From the IMG/VR virus record IMGVR_UViG_3300008120_000241, positions 1 through 64,000 of that record: 64,000 nucleotides of DNA. One strand, given 5' to 3'. The position numbers were made by a program, and so were the translations under genes. The number at the start of each line of letters is the position of its first letter. Within the stretch, counting starts at the first letter, position 1. Origin of the DNA: a virus. The notes below the pieces were generated by a model. That model did not search any database. It had not been told where the DNA came from and was given only the letters and a program-made list of their open reading frames with translations. Shown piece by piece: positions 22,985 to 32,247 of this stretch.

Positions 22985-23212
22985 CCGAAAACCCACAAAT
23001 CTTTAGTTTGTGGAGTGTAAGGTGTAAAATAAATTAAATATTATTTAAATACGAGATATTTATAAGTAATTAAAACCATTAAAAAAAAAATAAACCTATT
23101 GTCTGGTTCGGGAACCGAGTCGGACATTAAACAAAAACCTGTGGAGGCGTTGCGGTTACGCAAGTCAATGAAACGGGAAACTTACGAATCTTTAGTTCGT
23201 GAGTAGTTCAAA
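22985..23212 (+). mobile_element. IS200/IS605-like end with omega-RNA-like scaffold, no transposase or TnpB
   Basis: Two hairpins with the same TCTTTAG loop lie about 180 bases apart: CCACAAA/TTTGTGG (22993-23013) and CTTACGAA/TTCGTGAG (23181-23203), the second followed by TAGTTCA. Between them are a TGTC...GACA stem with GGTTC/GAACC inside (23100-23126), a TGCG/CGCA hairpin (23151-23162) and GTCAATGAAACGGGAAAC. This order, ending in the terminal hairpin, is how the right end of IS605-type elements and the guide RNA scaffold of TnpB look. No tnpA or tnpB is present here. Either a short non-autonomous relic or a retained guide RNA. Confidence 0.6.
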
Positions 23213-23231
23213 AGTATCTAAACAAAACATT

Positions 23232-23657
23232 ATGATAACAAAAAAAGATTTTTTAAGTAAAGGTTCGTTGTTAAATGAACAAAAAGAAAGTAACAAAGAT
23301 TATGTTGAAATGGTTTCATTGTTGTTACATTCAAGAACTCAGATACATGTGTTACATTTACAAACCGGGTCATATCCGGAACATATGGCGTTAAATGACT
23401 ATTACAATGGTATTGGTGATTTGGTTGACGGCTTAATTGAGTCTTATCAAGGTAAGTATGAATTATTAAAAGGATATAACTCTTATGATATTTCAGAATA
23501 TAAATCCACCGAGTCAACTGTGAAATACTTAAAAGATTTATGTGGTAAAGTTGAAAAACTAAGAAGTTGTTGTAAAGATTCTTATATACAAAATCAAATT
23601 GATACGGTTTGTGAATTGATTAATTCAACACTATATAAGTTAAGATTTTTAAAATAA
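23232..23657 (+). CDS. DUF5856-like protein with leader-type N-terminus, 141 aa
   Basis: The ATG at 23232 gives MITKKDFLSKGSLLNEQKES, a basic leader ending L-N-E|Q. The body, all helical, contains LLHSRTQIHVLHLQTGSYPE, HMALNDYYNGIGDLVDGL and a final INSTLYKLRFLK. It resembles the ferritin/Dps-like four-helix DUF5856 family of Bacteroidota phages, with His and Glu/Asp spaced as in di-metal helices. A packaged Dps-like protein could protect or organise DNA; this is inference. Starts 20 bases after the IS605-like end. Confidence 0.7.
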   Translation: MITKKDFLSKGSLLNEQKESNKDYVEMVSLLLHSRTQIHVLHLQTGSYPEHMALNDYYNGIGDLVDGLIESYQGKYELLKGYNSYDISEYKSTESTVKYLKDLCGKVEKLRSCCKDSYIQNQIDTVCELINSTLYKLRFLK

Positions 23658-23662
23658 GAAAT

Positions 23663-24979
23663 TTAAACCATTGCTACTTTTTTTCCGTACTTAAAGAACT
23701 TCTGTTGGATATTAATAGTGCCGGATTGTTTTGGTAAATTTTTACCCTTATTATTGAAATAAACTGGGATAGTCTCATTAAAATATTTTACTAATACCGG
23801 ATTTAAACCTGGGTATAAATCATGCATTTTATCCAATTGTTTATTTACTGTACTTTCACCGCCACCTGCTGAACCACGACTATCAATTTTTTCGTATGTA
23901 TACCCATCAGTTGACGGTCCTATTTTTACTGACCAATTAACCGTTAATGTTTGTGGGTTTATTGTAATTTTAACATCAATAATATCAACTGCCTTCAAAT
24001 TATTTTCCTTTTTATATTTTTGGATTCCATCATTAACTTTAGTATTTAATCCACCACCAAATCCGTCACTTTTTCTTCTTTGGAAAGAGTGTAACGCATC
24101 ATATGGTCCGACTTTACCTTCTGCGGTATATGTGCCTTCAATAATATCAACCGAAACACTTTCATTACTAGAATTGATGCTTGATGATGGGTCAATATAA
24201 GGGTCACCTAAATCCGGGTCATTAGCGATTGCGTCCGTTACTTTTTTATTAGCGTCCTTTAAATTCTCATTCATATCTGATGTCCAATTATTACGTTGAT
24301 TTATTGCTAATTTTATTAATTCGTTTCCAGACTTCCCATTTTTTACAGCTTCGTTCATTTCTCTGGCCCAATCTTGAAAATGACCAGAACCATTCCAACA
24401 AGCGTACGCAAAATGAAATAAAAGTCTTAAATTTGATTCCACATCTTCTCTGGATTCTATTAATTCACCCATATTACGTTTCATTGATGTTAACATCATA
24501 GCACAGGCTTTACTTTTTAGTTCATTTTCTAAATCACCACCCCTATATAACCAACGCCATTTTTTACAAAACTTATCAATACTACCGGCCCTTGTTTTTT
24601 CCTTATCTATTATACCCCAAAAATCGCGACCTTCAGGTTTTGAATCCCAGTCACCCATCTTTCTATCAATTCCGAACATGGTTTCAGTTGAAACGCCAGT
24701 TGGTTCAGGATGGTTGGTACATTTTTTATCGTCTGGGTAAACGGCCGGATTGAACCAATAACCACCTTCAAACTGATTAATTATTTTATTACAAAATAGA
24801 GACCAAACCGAATCTAAGTCTATCGGTTGTTTAGTACCGACTACTTTTCCAGTCACCGTACTTACACCCGTAGATTTTTGTGGTGTAATTTCACCGGTTT
24901 CACTACGATTCCACAAACCTAGTGGTCCTTGTTCTACTATTGTGTTTTTTAATAAATCAATTAGTTTTAGTCGTGACAT
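23663..24979 (-). CDS. GH108-like lysozyme with leader D and C-terminal domain, 438 aa
   Basis: MSRLKLIDLLKNTIVEQ is a leader ending I-V-E|Q. Around residue 70 the pattern NQFEGGYWFNPAVYPD, then TMFGID, matches GH108 N-acetylmuramidases (catalytic Glu in E-G-G-Y, later G-I-x), followed by helical DWDSKPEGRDFWGI and LLFHFAYACWNGSG. The C-terminal 170 residues (YDALHSFQRRKSDGFGGGLN, ITINPQTLTVNWSVKIG) form an unrelated, beta-rich domain. A capsid-associated cell-wall hydrolase, rather than a lysis endolysin, is suggested by the leader. Convergent with the preceding gene, 5-base gap. Confidence 0.7.
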   Translation of the reverse strand: MSRLKLIDLLKNTIVEQGPLGLWNRSETGEITPQKSTGVSTVTGKVVGTKQPIDLDSVWSLFCNKIINQFEGGYWFNPAVYPDDKKCTNHPEPTGVSTETMFGIDRKMGDWDSKPEGRDFWGIIDKEKTRAGSIDKFCKKWRWLYRGGDLENELKSKACAMMLTSMKRNMGELIESREDVESNLRLLFHFAYACWNGSGHFQDWAREMNEAVKNGKSGNELIKLAINQRNNWTSDMNENLKDANKKVTDAIANDPDLGDPYIDPSSSINSSNESVSVDIIEGTYTAEGKVGPYDALHSFQRRKSDGFGGGLNTKVNDGIQKYKKENNLKAVDIIDVKITINPQTLTVNWSVKIGPSTDGYTYEKIDSRGSAGGGESTVNKQLDKMHDLYPGLNPVLVKYFNETIPVYFNNKGKNLPKQSGTINIQQKFFKYGKKVAMV

Positions 24980-25038
24980 ATTAAATAAATATAGTCAAAT
25001 AACAAACAAAAGGATATTTATTAGTAAAACATAAATTT

Positions 25039-25506
25039 ATGAAAGGTTTTATCGGTTTAACGGCAAAAGAAAAAGAGGATATATTAAAACTTCACAGTAA
25101 ACCATATGATGGTTATTCTGTTGGGAATGTTAATACTAACTTATATCCGATTAGTGTATATGATGACGCAAGAGATAAGGGTGGTATTACACTTGATAAT
25201 CAAAACAACCCATCGGTCTATAAAAATCATAAAATTAATGAAATTGCAGCAAAACCATTAAACTATGATGAGATTGATACAGCATATGAATATGAATCAG
25301 ACGGACCTCAACAATCAATGACACAAATGGGTATGGGAAAGAGACCATATGAATTTAAGTCAAAGGGTCCAGTGGATGTTTATGAAATGCCAGATTTTGA
25401 TGAATTGGTTAGTGATGATGAAGAATTACAAGCCGATAGAGATGAGATTGAGGAGAACGTATCAAAAACAATTGATATGTTTAAGAGGGTTAATAAAATA
25501 AAGTAA
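25039..25506 (+). CDS. Unknown protein, 155 aa
   Basis: MKGFIGLTAKEKEDILKLHS begins with a helix but lacks a good cut site. The middle is Tyr/Asn-rich and probably extended; the C-terminus is acidic helix (DDEELQADRDEIEENVSKT). It begins the run of structural-looking genes 25039-31746 and is one base from the next start. Confidence 0.6.
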   Translation: MKGFIGLTAKEKEDILKLHSKPYDGYSVGNVNTNLYPISVYDDARDKGGITLDNQNNPSVYKNHKINEIAAKPLNYDEIDTAYEYESDGPQQSMTQMGMGKRPYEFKSKGPVDVYEMPDFDELVSDDEELQADRDEIEENVSKTIDMFKRVNKIK

Positions 25507-25808
25507 TGGAAGTTGTTGAAATAATATCACATCACGTTGATAAAACTCAAAACATTATTGTTGTTGAATTTAGAACGAGTGTGGATGATGAGGATGTGGT
25601 TAGGGAGGATTTTATTGAATATTCATATTTTGAAGAATTTGGATTTGACACAAAAGACGTATTTGACATTTTTGAAGGAACAGATTTTGATGATGACGAA
25701 TGGGAAGATGATGATTATGAATATGTAGATGAAGATAAATTAATTTCTTTTTTGAATGAATATTATATTGTTTTTCCAAAAAAGATACCAAGAGGTGATT
25801 TTAGATGA
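25506..25808 (+). CDS. Very acidic unknown protein, 100 aa
   Basis: More than a third Asp/Glu (FDDDEWEDDDYEYVDEDK). TAATG coupling to the upstream gene and a four-base overlap with the next. A DNA-mimic or chaperone role is possible for such composition, but unsupported. Confidence 0.6.
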   Translation: MEVVEIISHHVDKTQNIIVVEFRTSVDDEDVVREDFIEYSYFEEFGFDTKDVFDIFEGTDFDDDEWEDDDYEYVDEDKLISFLNEYYIVFPKKIPRGDFR

Positions 25809-26236
25809 AATTGAATAAGTTAACTGAAAATATAAATAGAATAAAAAGTTTGATGTCACTTGTTGAAACGTCAGATGTTGATGTGGATGATGTTGATAAA
25901 GGTGAAATAACACAAAAACCCATTCAAGTCCAAGGACCAGATGGGATGGGTGATGATTCAGACAATGAATTAAAACAAGAAGAAGTAACAGAACAAGAAG
26001 CGGGAAGTACAGAAACGACAACTCAAACCTCATCAACTGATACTGAAACAGAGACCTCATCAACCGGTTACCCAACTGTTACAAAATGGGAAAGTAAAAG
26101 AACCTTTGGGAAAACGTATATGAATGACCCAAAGTATAAATGGGAAAGTGGTAGAGGTTTAGGACCAACATATAAAGGACCGAACGCCAAGTGGGAAAGT
26201 GGGACAACGGTCGGTAAAGGAAACCCAAGAAATTAA
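25805..26236 (+). CDS. Leader D protein with a triple W-E-S repeat, 143 aa
   Basis: MKLNKLTENINRIKSLMSLV ends L-V-E|T, leader D. A long Glu/Thr/Ser-rich, disordered stretch follows. The C-terminus has three copies of a K-W-E-S-[KG]-R/T-x-x-G-x-T/G unit (KWESKRTFGKTY, KWESGRGLGPTY, KWESGTTVGKGN), about 18 residues each. Probably a linear binding repeat. Function unknown. Confidence 0.65.
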   Translation: MKLNKLTENINRIKSLMSLVETSDVDVDDVDKGEITQKPIQVQGPDGMGDDSDNELKQEEVTEQEAGSTETTTQTSSTDTETETSSTGYPTVTKWESKRTFGKTYMNDPKYKWESGRGLGPTYKGPNAKWESGTTVGKGNPRN

Positions 26237-26238
26237 TT

Positions 26239-27867
26239 ATGAATAAAATAATAACAGAGGAATTAATAAATCAGATTAGACTTATGAATTATGATAGGTC
26301 TAAAACTCTGTTGGAACAAAAAGGAACCATTGAAAAAGTGGTTCAAAAAACCGATCGTTTAGGTTCCGAATTTAGAGCAACACCCAAAATATTTTCAGAT
26401 CCAGTTTATAAGGAATATGAAAAATTAAGTCCAGAAGAAAAACAAAAAAGAGAAAACGAATTTTTGAATAAAAAATGGAAATCAAGATTATGTACAACTA
26501 ACGCTCAACAAAAAGGTAGTGTTTATAATGGTGAGTATTATGTGAGTCACGAAGATTTTTGTAAACCATTCGGAGGGCCACAAGTATATCGTACAAAATC
26601 AGAAGGAAAAAGTTTTTTAGGTATTAGTGAAAAAGATGTCTTAGGTGAAGGGTTTTTTTGTGGTTGTAAAGTAAATGGTCAGACATTTATTGGTGATAAA
26701 ACAGTTAAGGTAAATGAATACCTAAATAGGCCAATGACTGAAATCACATACCCTATTGCTGATTTTTTAAGTGAACCACATAATATTGCAATGATAGCAT
26801 CAATCGCCTTCTCAATGTTTGGTGGGGGTATTGGTCAAGTTTTTTCACTTGTTTTTGACGCAATTGATGTTGGTCTTTTTATTGAAGAAGGTGATTATTT
26901 TATGGCCGGTTTGGCGATTATATTTGCTGTTATTCCTATTGGTGATTTAGTAAAGGCTTATTTAAGGAAATATCCAGGTGCTAAAACTTTTACAAAAAAA
27001 ACATTAACAAAAATATTGGAAAAATTAAAAATTAAAAAACCTTTAACTCCAGATGAGAAAAAAATATTAGATGCAATAACAAGTGCAAAAATGCAAAATA
27101 AAGTATTTTGGAAAATGGTTAGAGAAAAAATACGAATGACAATAATGGGTAAAAAACCAAATTATGTGGTTGCATTTATAGTATGGTTGGTTAAAAAAGG
27201 TATTTTGACAAGTCAATTTTTATTGAAGTGGGGTTTAATAATCGGAGGTGTTTTTTATAGTTGGTATAAAATAGCACAATGGTTGGGTGTAAAACCAAAA
27301 GATGAAACAAAGAGTAAAAAACAACCATCTAAAACTGATTTTGTTGAAATGAATGTTTTAGAGTATCTTAAAAATATGTCATCAAAAGGTTACACGTATA
27401 GTACAAAATTAAGTGGTACCGAATTACCGGAAGTTGCTGCTTTACAATATACACTTTATGCTGGAGGATATTTTACCGCACCTAAAGTTAAATGGGGATT
27501 TTATGATGAATCAACCAAAAAAGCGGTAGAAAGCTATCAACAAAAAAATTCATTAACCAAAGACGGTATTGCTGGCCCAAATACAATTAAAAATTTAATT
27601 GATAAAATAAAAAGTAATAAAATTACAGACTTCTCAAAACCAGAAAGTATCGCTAGATATAATTTTGGGAAAGTAACAACAAAAAAAGAGGTTGATTTTA
27701 CTGGTGAAGAATTTATAAAAAGTTATGAGGAACAAAAAACACAAGTTTTGGATTCTATTTATAATGAATTAGATAAGATTAAAGAAAGTATTAATATAGA
27801 TTCATTAAAAAATGTGTGGGGAAAAGGTGAAGTAAAATTTAAAATCCCAGAAATACCTAAAGAATAA
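26239..27867 (+). CDS. Leader D protein with membrane segments and a peptidoglycan-binding domain
   Basis: MNKIITEELINQIRLMNYDR and then LLEQ form leader D. Residues about 175-235 hold hydrophobic stretches (IAMIASIAFSMFGGGIG, FMAGLAIIFAVIPIG), another near 305-340 (VVAFIVWLVKKG, LIIGGVFYSW). Residues about 395-455 match a peptidoglycan-binding domain (ALQYTLYAGGYF, WGFYDESTKKAVESYQQKN, GIAGPNTIKNLI). Membrane helices plus a wall-binding domain behind a capsid leader suggest a protein ejected during infection to help DNA cross the envelope. Compare the internal virion proteins of T7. Confidence 0.7.
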   Translation: MNKIITEELINQIRLMNYDRSKTLLEQKGTIEKVVQKTDRLGSEFRATPKIFSDPVYKEYEKLSPEEKQKRENEFLNKKWKSRLCTTNAQQKGSVYNGEYYVSHEDFCKPFGGPQVYRTKSEGKSFLGISEKDVLGEGFFCGCKVNGQTFIGDKTVKVNEYLNRPMTEITYPIADFLSEPHNIAMIASIAFSMFGGGIGQVFSLVFDAIDVGLFIEEGDYFMAGLAIIFAVIPIGDLVKAYLRKYPGAKTFTKKTLTKILEKLKIKKPLTPDEKKILDAITSAKMQNKVFWKMVREKIRMTIMGKKPNYVVAFIVWLVKKGILTSQFLLKWGLIIGGVFYSWYKIAQWLGVKPKDETKSKKQPSKTDFVEMNVLEYLKNMSSKGYTYSTKLSGTELPEVAALQYTLYAGGYFTAPKVKWGFYDESTKKAVESYQQKNSLTKDGIAGPNTIKNLIDKIKSNKITDFSKPESIARYNFGKVTTKKEVDFTGEEFIKSYEEQKTQVLDSIYNELDKIKESINIDSLKNVWGKGEVKFKIPEIPKE

Positions 27868-27889
27868 TTAAAAGTTATATTTATCATAT

Positions 27890-30800
27890 ATGAAAGATTT
27901 GATTTCAGAAATACAGACAATGAGAAATAGGATGGGTTTAAAAAACGTATCTACACCAAAAATATTGAGTGAAGCATCAATACCTACCCCATTATGGAAT
28001 AAACTGGCTAAGTATTTTGATGAACTAATACTCGGCAGTGAAAAATCATTAGATGATTTGGCAAAAAAAGGAGTAATCACAAATGAAGAATTACTTTGGT
28101 TAAAGAAGAACGCTTCAGAAATTTCTAGAAAGGCAAAAAATATTGTAGACCCAAATACAAACGAGTATATATTAAAAAAGTTTAAAACCATCACACAAAA
28201 TGTCACAGAAGATGAACTTGAAAAATTATCAAAAATAGGTTTTGAAACTTGGTTAGAAAAAAATCCAAAGACACTAGAACCCATTGACGCTTTAACTGAT
28301 AAAATTTCTAAATTAATAGAAGAATTTTCAAGTACTGGTAAAATACAAAATGATCCGGAATTAACTAAATACTTAAATAATGGTGGTACCTGGGAGGATT
28401 TGTTCAAAAGTACTTTAGAAAGTGAAGGCTATAAAGATGAGTTATTGGATTTTGCCCTGGAAAGATTTAAAAAAAATATTCAAACAAAAATAGTTAAAAC
28501 CGAACCTTTAAATGTGGAAAATATCATAGAAGATAAAATTAATAAACTTTTAAATGACCCAACGTATAAAGATTTAAATAGTTTAGAGAAGTTAAAAAAA
28601 ATTAATACATTAAAAAAAGAATTAATAGACGAGTTAAAACTCAAACAACAAGATAAAACACTTTCTGCTAAAATTTCAGAAAAGGAAATTGAAAAATTAG
28701 TAGATGATAAGTTGGAATCCCTTTCTGGTACTATTGAGACATTTTACACAAAAAAGGGTGTAACTGATTTTTTATTATCGGTTAAGGGTGTCGGTAACTT
28801 ACTTGATGAATTTATATCTCTTGGTCAATTATTTAATTCTACCGCCGAAAAAAACATAACAACATTAAAAAATGATATTTCAGATATCATTGTGTTAATT
28901 GATAGGTCTGATTTAACTGAAAATTACTATAGAGAGGTTGCAAATAAAATAAAAGCACTTTCAAGTAATGCTAGAAAAACAAAAGAATCTGTTACTAAAT
29001 TTTGGGATGATTTAAAGAAATTAATTACTGAAGCATTTCCGAATGACCCTAAAAAAGCTCAAGACATAATAAATAAAATAGGGGGGCCAAACAAACTAGA
29101 TGAGTTTTTCACTAAAACTAACCAATACGTTGAGGTTGGTGATAGAATTAAGGAGACGTGGCAAAAAATTTTAGACGCTTTTGGTAAATTTAAAAGTCTA
29201 AATAAAGAAGTTGGAGATATGAGTAGTAATGTCTTAAAATTTGGTGAAGGTCCGGCAAAAAGATGGGTTAATTTTATTGCCAGTGGGAGTTTTACATCAT
29301 TTAAAGAATGGACACAAAGATTAGCACAGAGAAGAAAATTTTTGTTTGTAGGGAAAGAGGTACAAGGATTTAGTTGGAAGTCTTATTTTGATATGTATTG
29401 TAGGATATGGTTTGTTACTAATCTTGCGGTACCTATGGTTACTTCTTTCTTGTCCGCAGTAGGGTTGTGGTTTTTAACGGCTGTTGGTAAATTAACCGGT
29501 ATTGGTGATGAGACAAAATATTTTACTGAAAATAAAAACAAATCTATAGGTGAACTTTGGGGTGAGTTTTATAGTGATTCAATAAAATCTAGTTTAATAC
29601 CTTTTATTGATGATTATAATGGAAAAATGGAAGGTAGTTTCCCACAAAATATTGAACAATGGGGTAAATGGGCTACTGATTTTGTAGGTGCAATAATCCC
29701 TTTCAATACAAAAATTGATGATATTGCTGATTTTATATTTAACACACCTGAATACCTATCAAAAGCGGAACAAATTAAAAACGAACAAGTTAAAAAAGGT
29801 GAGGATACACTTGAAAAGGTTTCAGACAAATTAAAAGGAAAGGATAAAGTGTTTGCGGATAAAAACAACGAAGAGTTAACCAAAACAAACAATAATATTA
29901 AAGTAAAAGAATATAAAAATACAATAGTAGATGGATTAAACAATAGGTATTATATTTTCACAAATAAAGAAATAGGTACCATGCCATCAACAGAAGAAAG
30001 GGTAAAATTATTTAATAAAATAAAATATGAGGGTAAACCTGGAACATTTGAACAAGATAAATTTTTTATTACAATAAATGGTAAAAAATATAAATTTGTT
30101 GATAACACATTCTATGAAGACCCAACCACAGGAAAACAAGGAAACTGGAAAGACCTAGGTGGAAGACTTTACGAAAACAAAAATAACATTATGAAAGATT
30201 TACTTAAAAAAATCATTTTGGAAGAGGAAGAAGAAAGAACTCTTAAAATGAAAGATTGGGATGAAATATTCACATTCCAAAAGATGGATGAAAAAAATCC
30301 AGGAAAATACACTGAGGTAAAACTTAAAATGGATTCTGTTATGGATAGAATGCCTCATTGGAGAAAGAAATATAAAAAGGAATGTGAAGATATGGATAAT
30401 TGTGATGATGATGGTGAAGATGATTCATTTGTTAGAGCAGTTATTGATACACACCCAGAAGTCGTTAGAATCCTATTTACAAAAGGTTTAGCTCATTTAA
30501 CTTCCAGTGAAGAACAAGAAGATCTAAATGAAGGTTTACACAAATTATTGGCCGTTATTAGAGAAGCTAAAAGTGTTGAGGTTGAGGTTTGGTCTGTTTA
30601 CAGACACCCATCAAGTCCGGATAAAATCTGGTCATTGGTTAAAGGTGATTACAAACCAAAGGAACTAGCTTCAATGGATGTTAAAATGCAACAATCACCA
30701 CAAAATTCAGTAGAACCAAAAAAAAACTCACTTGATGAGTTAAAAAAAAAAGAATCTGAAGCAATAAAAATATTGTCAACAGATGAAAAAAAAGGTTTAA

Positions 30801-31144
30801 ATGAACTTCCAATAAAAGTAAGGAATGTTGTTAAAGAAAAAATAAAAAGAGGTTGGACAACGGAAAAACCATCCGATAAGTTAATTAATTTTTTTAAGAA
30901 ATCCGAAGTTGAATCCGCTTTGATTGACTCAATTGATATTTATAAATTAAAACCAACCAAAGAATTCTTTAATTTCATTACCGATAACAAAACGGAAGAT
31001 TCAATTAAAAGAGGTTTTTGTAGATCAATTTATTACGTTAAAAAAGAAATTGATTTGGAAGGAAAAGTGATGGAGAGAGTAGATGATATTTTAGATAAAT
31101 GTCAAAATAAATTTGACGGAAAATACGGACAAAATTATATCTAA
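27890..31144 (+). CDS. Large leader D virion-like protein, 1084 aa
   Basis: MKDLISEIQTMRNRMGLKNV, then KILSEA, is leader D (cut L-S-E|A). Most of the first 500 residues are Lys/Glu-rich coiled coil. A hydrophobic segment (NLAVPMVTSFLSAVGLWFLT) lies near residue 510. Near residue 765 an internal leader-like MKDLLKKIILEEEEE opens a C-terminal third with a different, acidic composition and Cys near its end. So a processed polyprotein is plausible. With its neighbours it probably forms an ejected complex. ATATTTATCATATATG sets the start. Confidence 0.65.
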   Translation: MKDLISEIQTMRNRMGLKNVSTPKILSEASIPTPLWNKLAKYFDELILGSEKSLDDLAKKGVITNEELLWLKKNASEISRKAKNIVDPNTNEYILKKFKTITQNVTEDELEKLSKIGFETWLEKNPKTLEPIDALTDKISKLIEEFSSTGKIQNDPELTKYLNNGGTWEDLFKSTLESEGYKDELLDFALERFKKNIQTKIVKTEPLNVENIIEDKINKLLNDPTYKDLNSLEKLKKINTLKKELIDELKLKQQDKTLSAKISEKEIEKLVDDKLESLSGTIETFYTKKGVTDFLLSVKGVGNLLDEFISLGQLFNSTAEKNITTLKNDISDIIVLIDRSDLTENYYREVANKIKALSSNARKTKESVTKFWDDLKKLITEAFPNDPKKAQDIINKIGGPNKLDEFFTKTNQYVEVGDRIKETWQKILDAFGKFKSLNKEVGDMSSNVLKFGEGPAKRWVNFIASGSFTSFKEWTQRLAQRRKFLFVGKEVQGFSWKSYFDMYCRIWFVTNLAVPMVTSFLSAVGLWFLTAVGKLTGIGDETKYFTENKNKSIGELWGEFYSDSIKSSLIPFIDDYNGKMEGSFPQNIEQWGKWATDFVGAIIPFNTKIDDIADFIFNTPEYLSKAEQIKNEQVKKGEDTLEKVSDKLKGKDKVFADKNNEELTKTNNNIKVKEYKNTIVDGLNNRYYIFTNKEIGTMPSTEERVKLFNKIKYEGKPGTFEQDKFFITINGKKYKFVDNTFYEDPTTGKQGNWKDLGGRLYENKNNIMKDLLKKIILEEEEERTLKMKDWDEIFTFQKMDEKNPGKYTEVKLKMDSVMDRMPHWRKKYKKECEDMDNCDDDGEDDSFVRAVIDTHPEVVRILFTKGLAHLTSSEEQEDLNEGLHKLLAVIREAKSVEVEVWSVYRHPSSPDKIWSLVKGDYKPKELASMDVKMQQSPQNSVEPKKNSLDELKKKESEAIKILSTDEKKGLNELPIKVRNVVKEKIKRGWTTEKPSDKLINFFKKSEVESALIDSIDIYKLKPTKEFFNFITDNKTEDSIKRGFCRSIYYVKKEIDLEGKVMERVDDILDKCQNKFDGKYGQNYI

Positions 31145-31149
31145 AAGTT

Positions 31150-31746
31150 ATGGAAACAAATTTATTTAAAAAAGATAAGGATTTACAATATTGTGAAACA
31201 TCAATAAAGGATTTTTATGACAGATATCAAACCTTCTATAACAAATATGAAAAAAATATCCAACCACAACCAACTTCAGTTGATAGTGATTTACCGGATA
31301 ATATAAATGATTTATCTGAAGAAAAAAAAGTTGATCTTGAAAAACAAAAAAAGATTGTAAATGATTGTATTGAAACTTACACTAGAAAGTTTAAACGAAA
31401 TATATTCAAAAAAAATCTTAATAAAGAAATCATACAATTAACAAATCCAGGAGGAAAAGTTAGACCTTTTTTTAGAATTGATGCTCAACTTGCTGAATCA
31501 ACAGATATTTATAATAAAACAAATGATATGAGTATTTCTAATTCTATCAAAAAAGTTCTTACAGAACAAGTTGAAATCAAAAAACAAAATTTAACGGAAA
31601 GAAATATAATTAATGATAGAATCAATTTTATTTTGGAAGACACCAATAACCAAAGACTTAATTTAATTAACGAAGCAAAAAAATTAATTAACAACGGATA
31701 TAACAAAACTATTGTTAAAGAAATAGTGAATCAATACTTAAAATGA
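31150..31746 (+). CDS. Helical protein with late leader-like sites, 198 aa
   Basis: Lys/Glu-rich and helical, with a K-V-L-T-E-Q and N-L-T-E-R near residues 136-150, the same form as the cut sites of the leaders but placed in the C-terminal third. It starts five bases after the preceding stop. Probably a structural partner of the 27890 product. Function unknown. Confidence 0.6.
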   Translation: METNLFKKDKDLQYCETSIKDFYDRYQTFYNKYEKNIQPQPTSVDSDLPDNINDLSEEKKVDLEKQKKIVNDCIETYTRKFKRNIFKKNLNKEIIQLTNPGGKVRPFFRIDAQLAESTDIYNKTNDMSISNSIKKVLTEQVEIKKQNLTERNIINDRINFILEDTNNQRLNLINEAKKLINNGYNKTIVKEIVNQYLK

Positions 31747-31894
31747 TATCGCATTACCATCTGCGATTAACAAGGACGATGGTAGGATTTTTAGGTAGAA
31801 CTATTAGTCCATAAACCTTAAAGAAAGGGAGGTGTTCAAAATCTAAGAAAGGTGACTCTAGAGTCGCCTTTTCTTTTTGGGAGTATTTATGGTT
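31747..31894 (+). other. Intergenic stretch with terminator before the tail-fibre genes
   Basis: Contains ATCGCATTACCATCTGCGAT, where ATCGCA/TGCGAT pair, GGGAGGTG (one of the few SD-like stretches, not near a start), and the terminator at 31847-31878. No ORF. Confidence 0.5.
31847..31878 (+). terminator. Intrinsic terminator
   Basis: AAAGGTGACTC pairs with GAGTCGCCTTT around TA, followed by TTCTTTTT. It ends the structural gene run. Confidence 0.75.
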
Positions 31895-32239
31895 ATGGAG
31901 TTTTTTATAAGAAAAAATAGTACATTACCCTTACTTCAAGTTAACATCACAAAAAACCTTAGAGTTGATTCGTCGACCGATAATTTGGATGACAGTGTTA
32001 TCTATTTTTATATGAAAGATGTTGAAACTGATGTATTTAAAATAGCAAAAGAAGATGCTTATTATGAGGCTGGTTCAATAACTTATCAATTTACAAAAAA
32101 AAACACAAGTAAGATTGGTAGATTTGAAGGTTATTTTAAAATAGAAAATGAAGAAGGACTAATTGATTTACCAGTAGGTGATAAATTATACATAAACATT
32201 ATAGATTCATTTAGTAATAGTGAGTTTTGTTGTAAATAA
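31895..32239 (+). CDS. BppU-like baseplate/tail protein, 114 aa
   Basis: The ATG at 31895 is preferred: TATTTATGGTT lies before it, as in many genes here; an ATG at 31889 is possible. The product (LRVDSSTDNLDDSVIYFYMK, then DVPVGDKLYINI-type strand) has the beta pattern of BppU N-terminal or similar small fibre-attachment domains: D-L-T-G-x-x-I-x-F-like strand, then K-x-G-R-F-E-G-Y-F. It directly precedes the fibre gene. Likely an adaptor between baseplate and fibre. Confidence 0.55.
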   Translation: MEFFIRKNSTLPLLQVNITKNLRVDSSTDNLDDSVIYFYMKDVETDVFKIAKEDAYYEAGSITYQFTKKNTSKIGRFEGYFKIENEEGLIDLPVGDKLYINIIDSFSNSEFCCK

Positions 32240-32247
32240 TTATTAAA

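Noticed and set aside
31826-31840. Shine-Dalgarno-like GGGAGGTG
   Set aside because: About 60 bases before the next start and followed by a terminator, so it cannot serve that gene.
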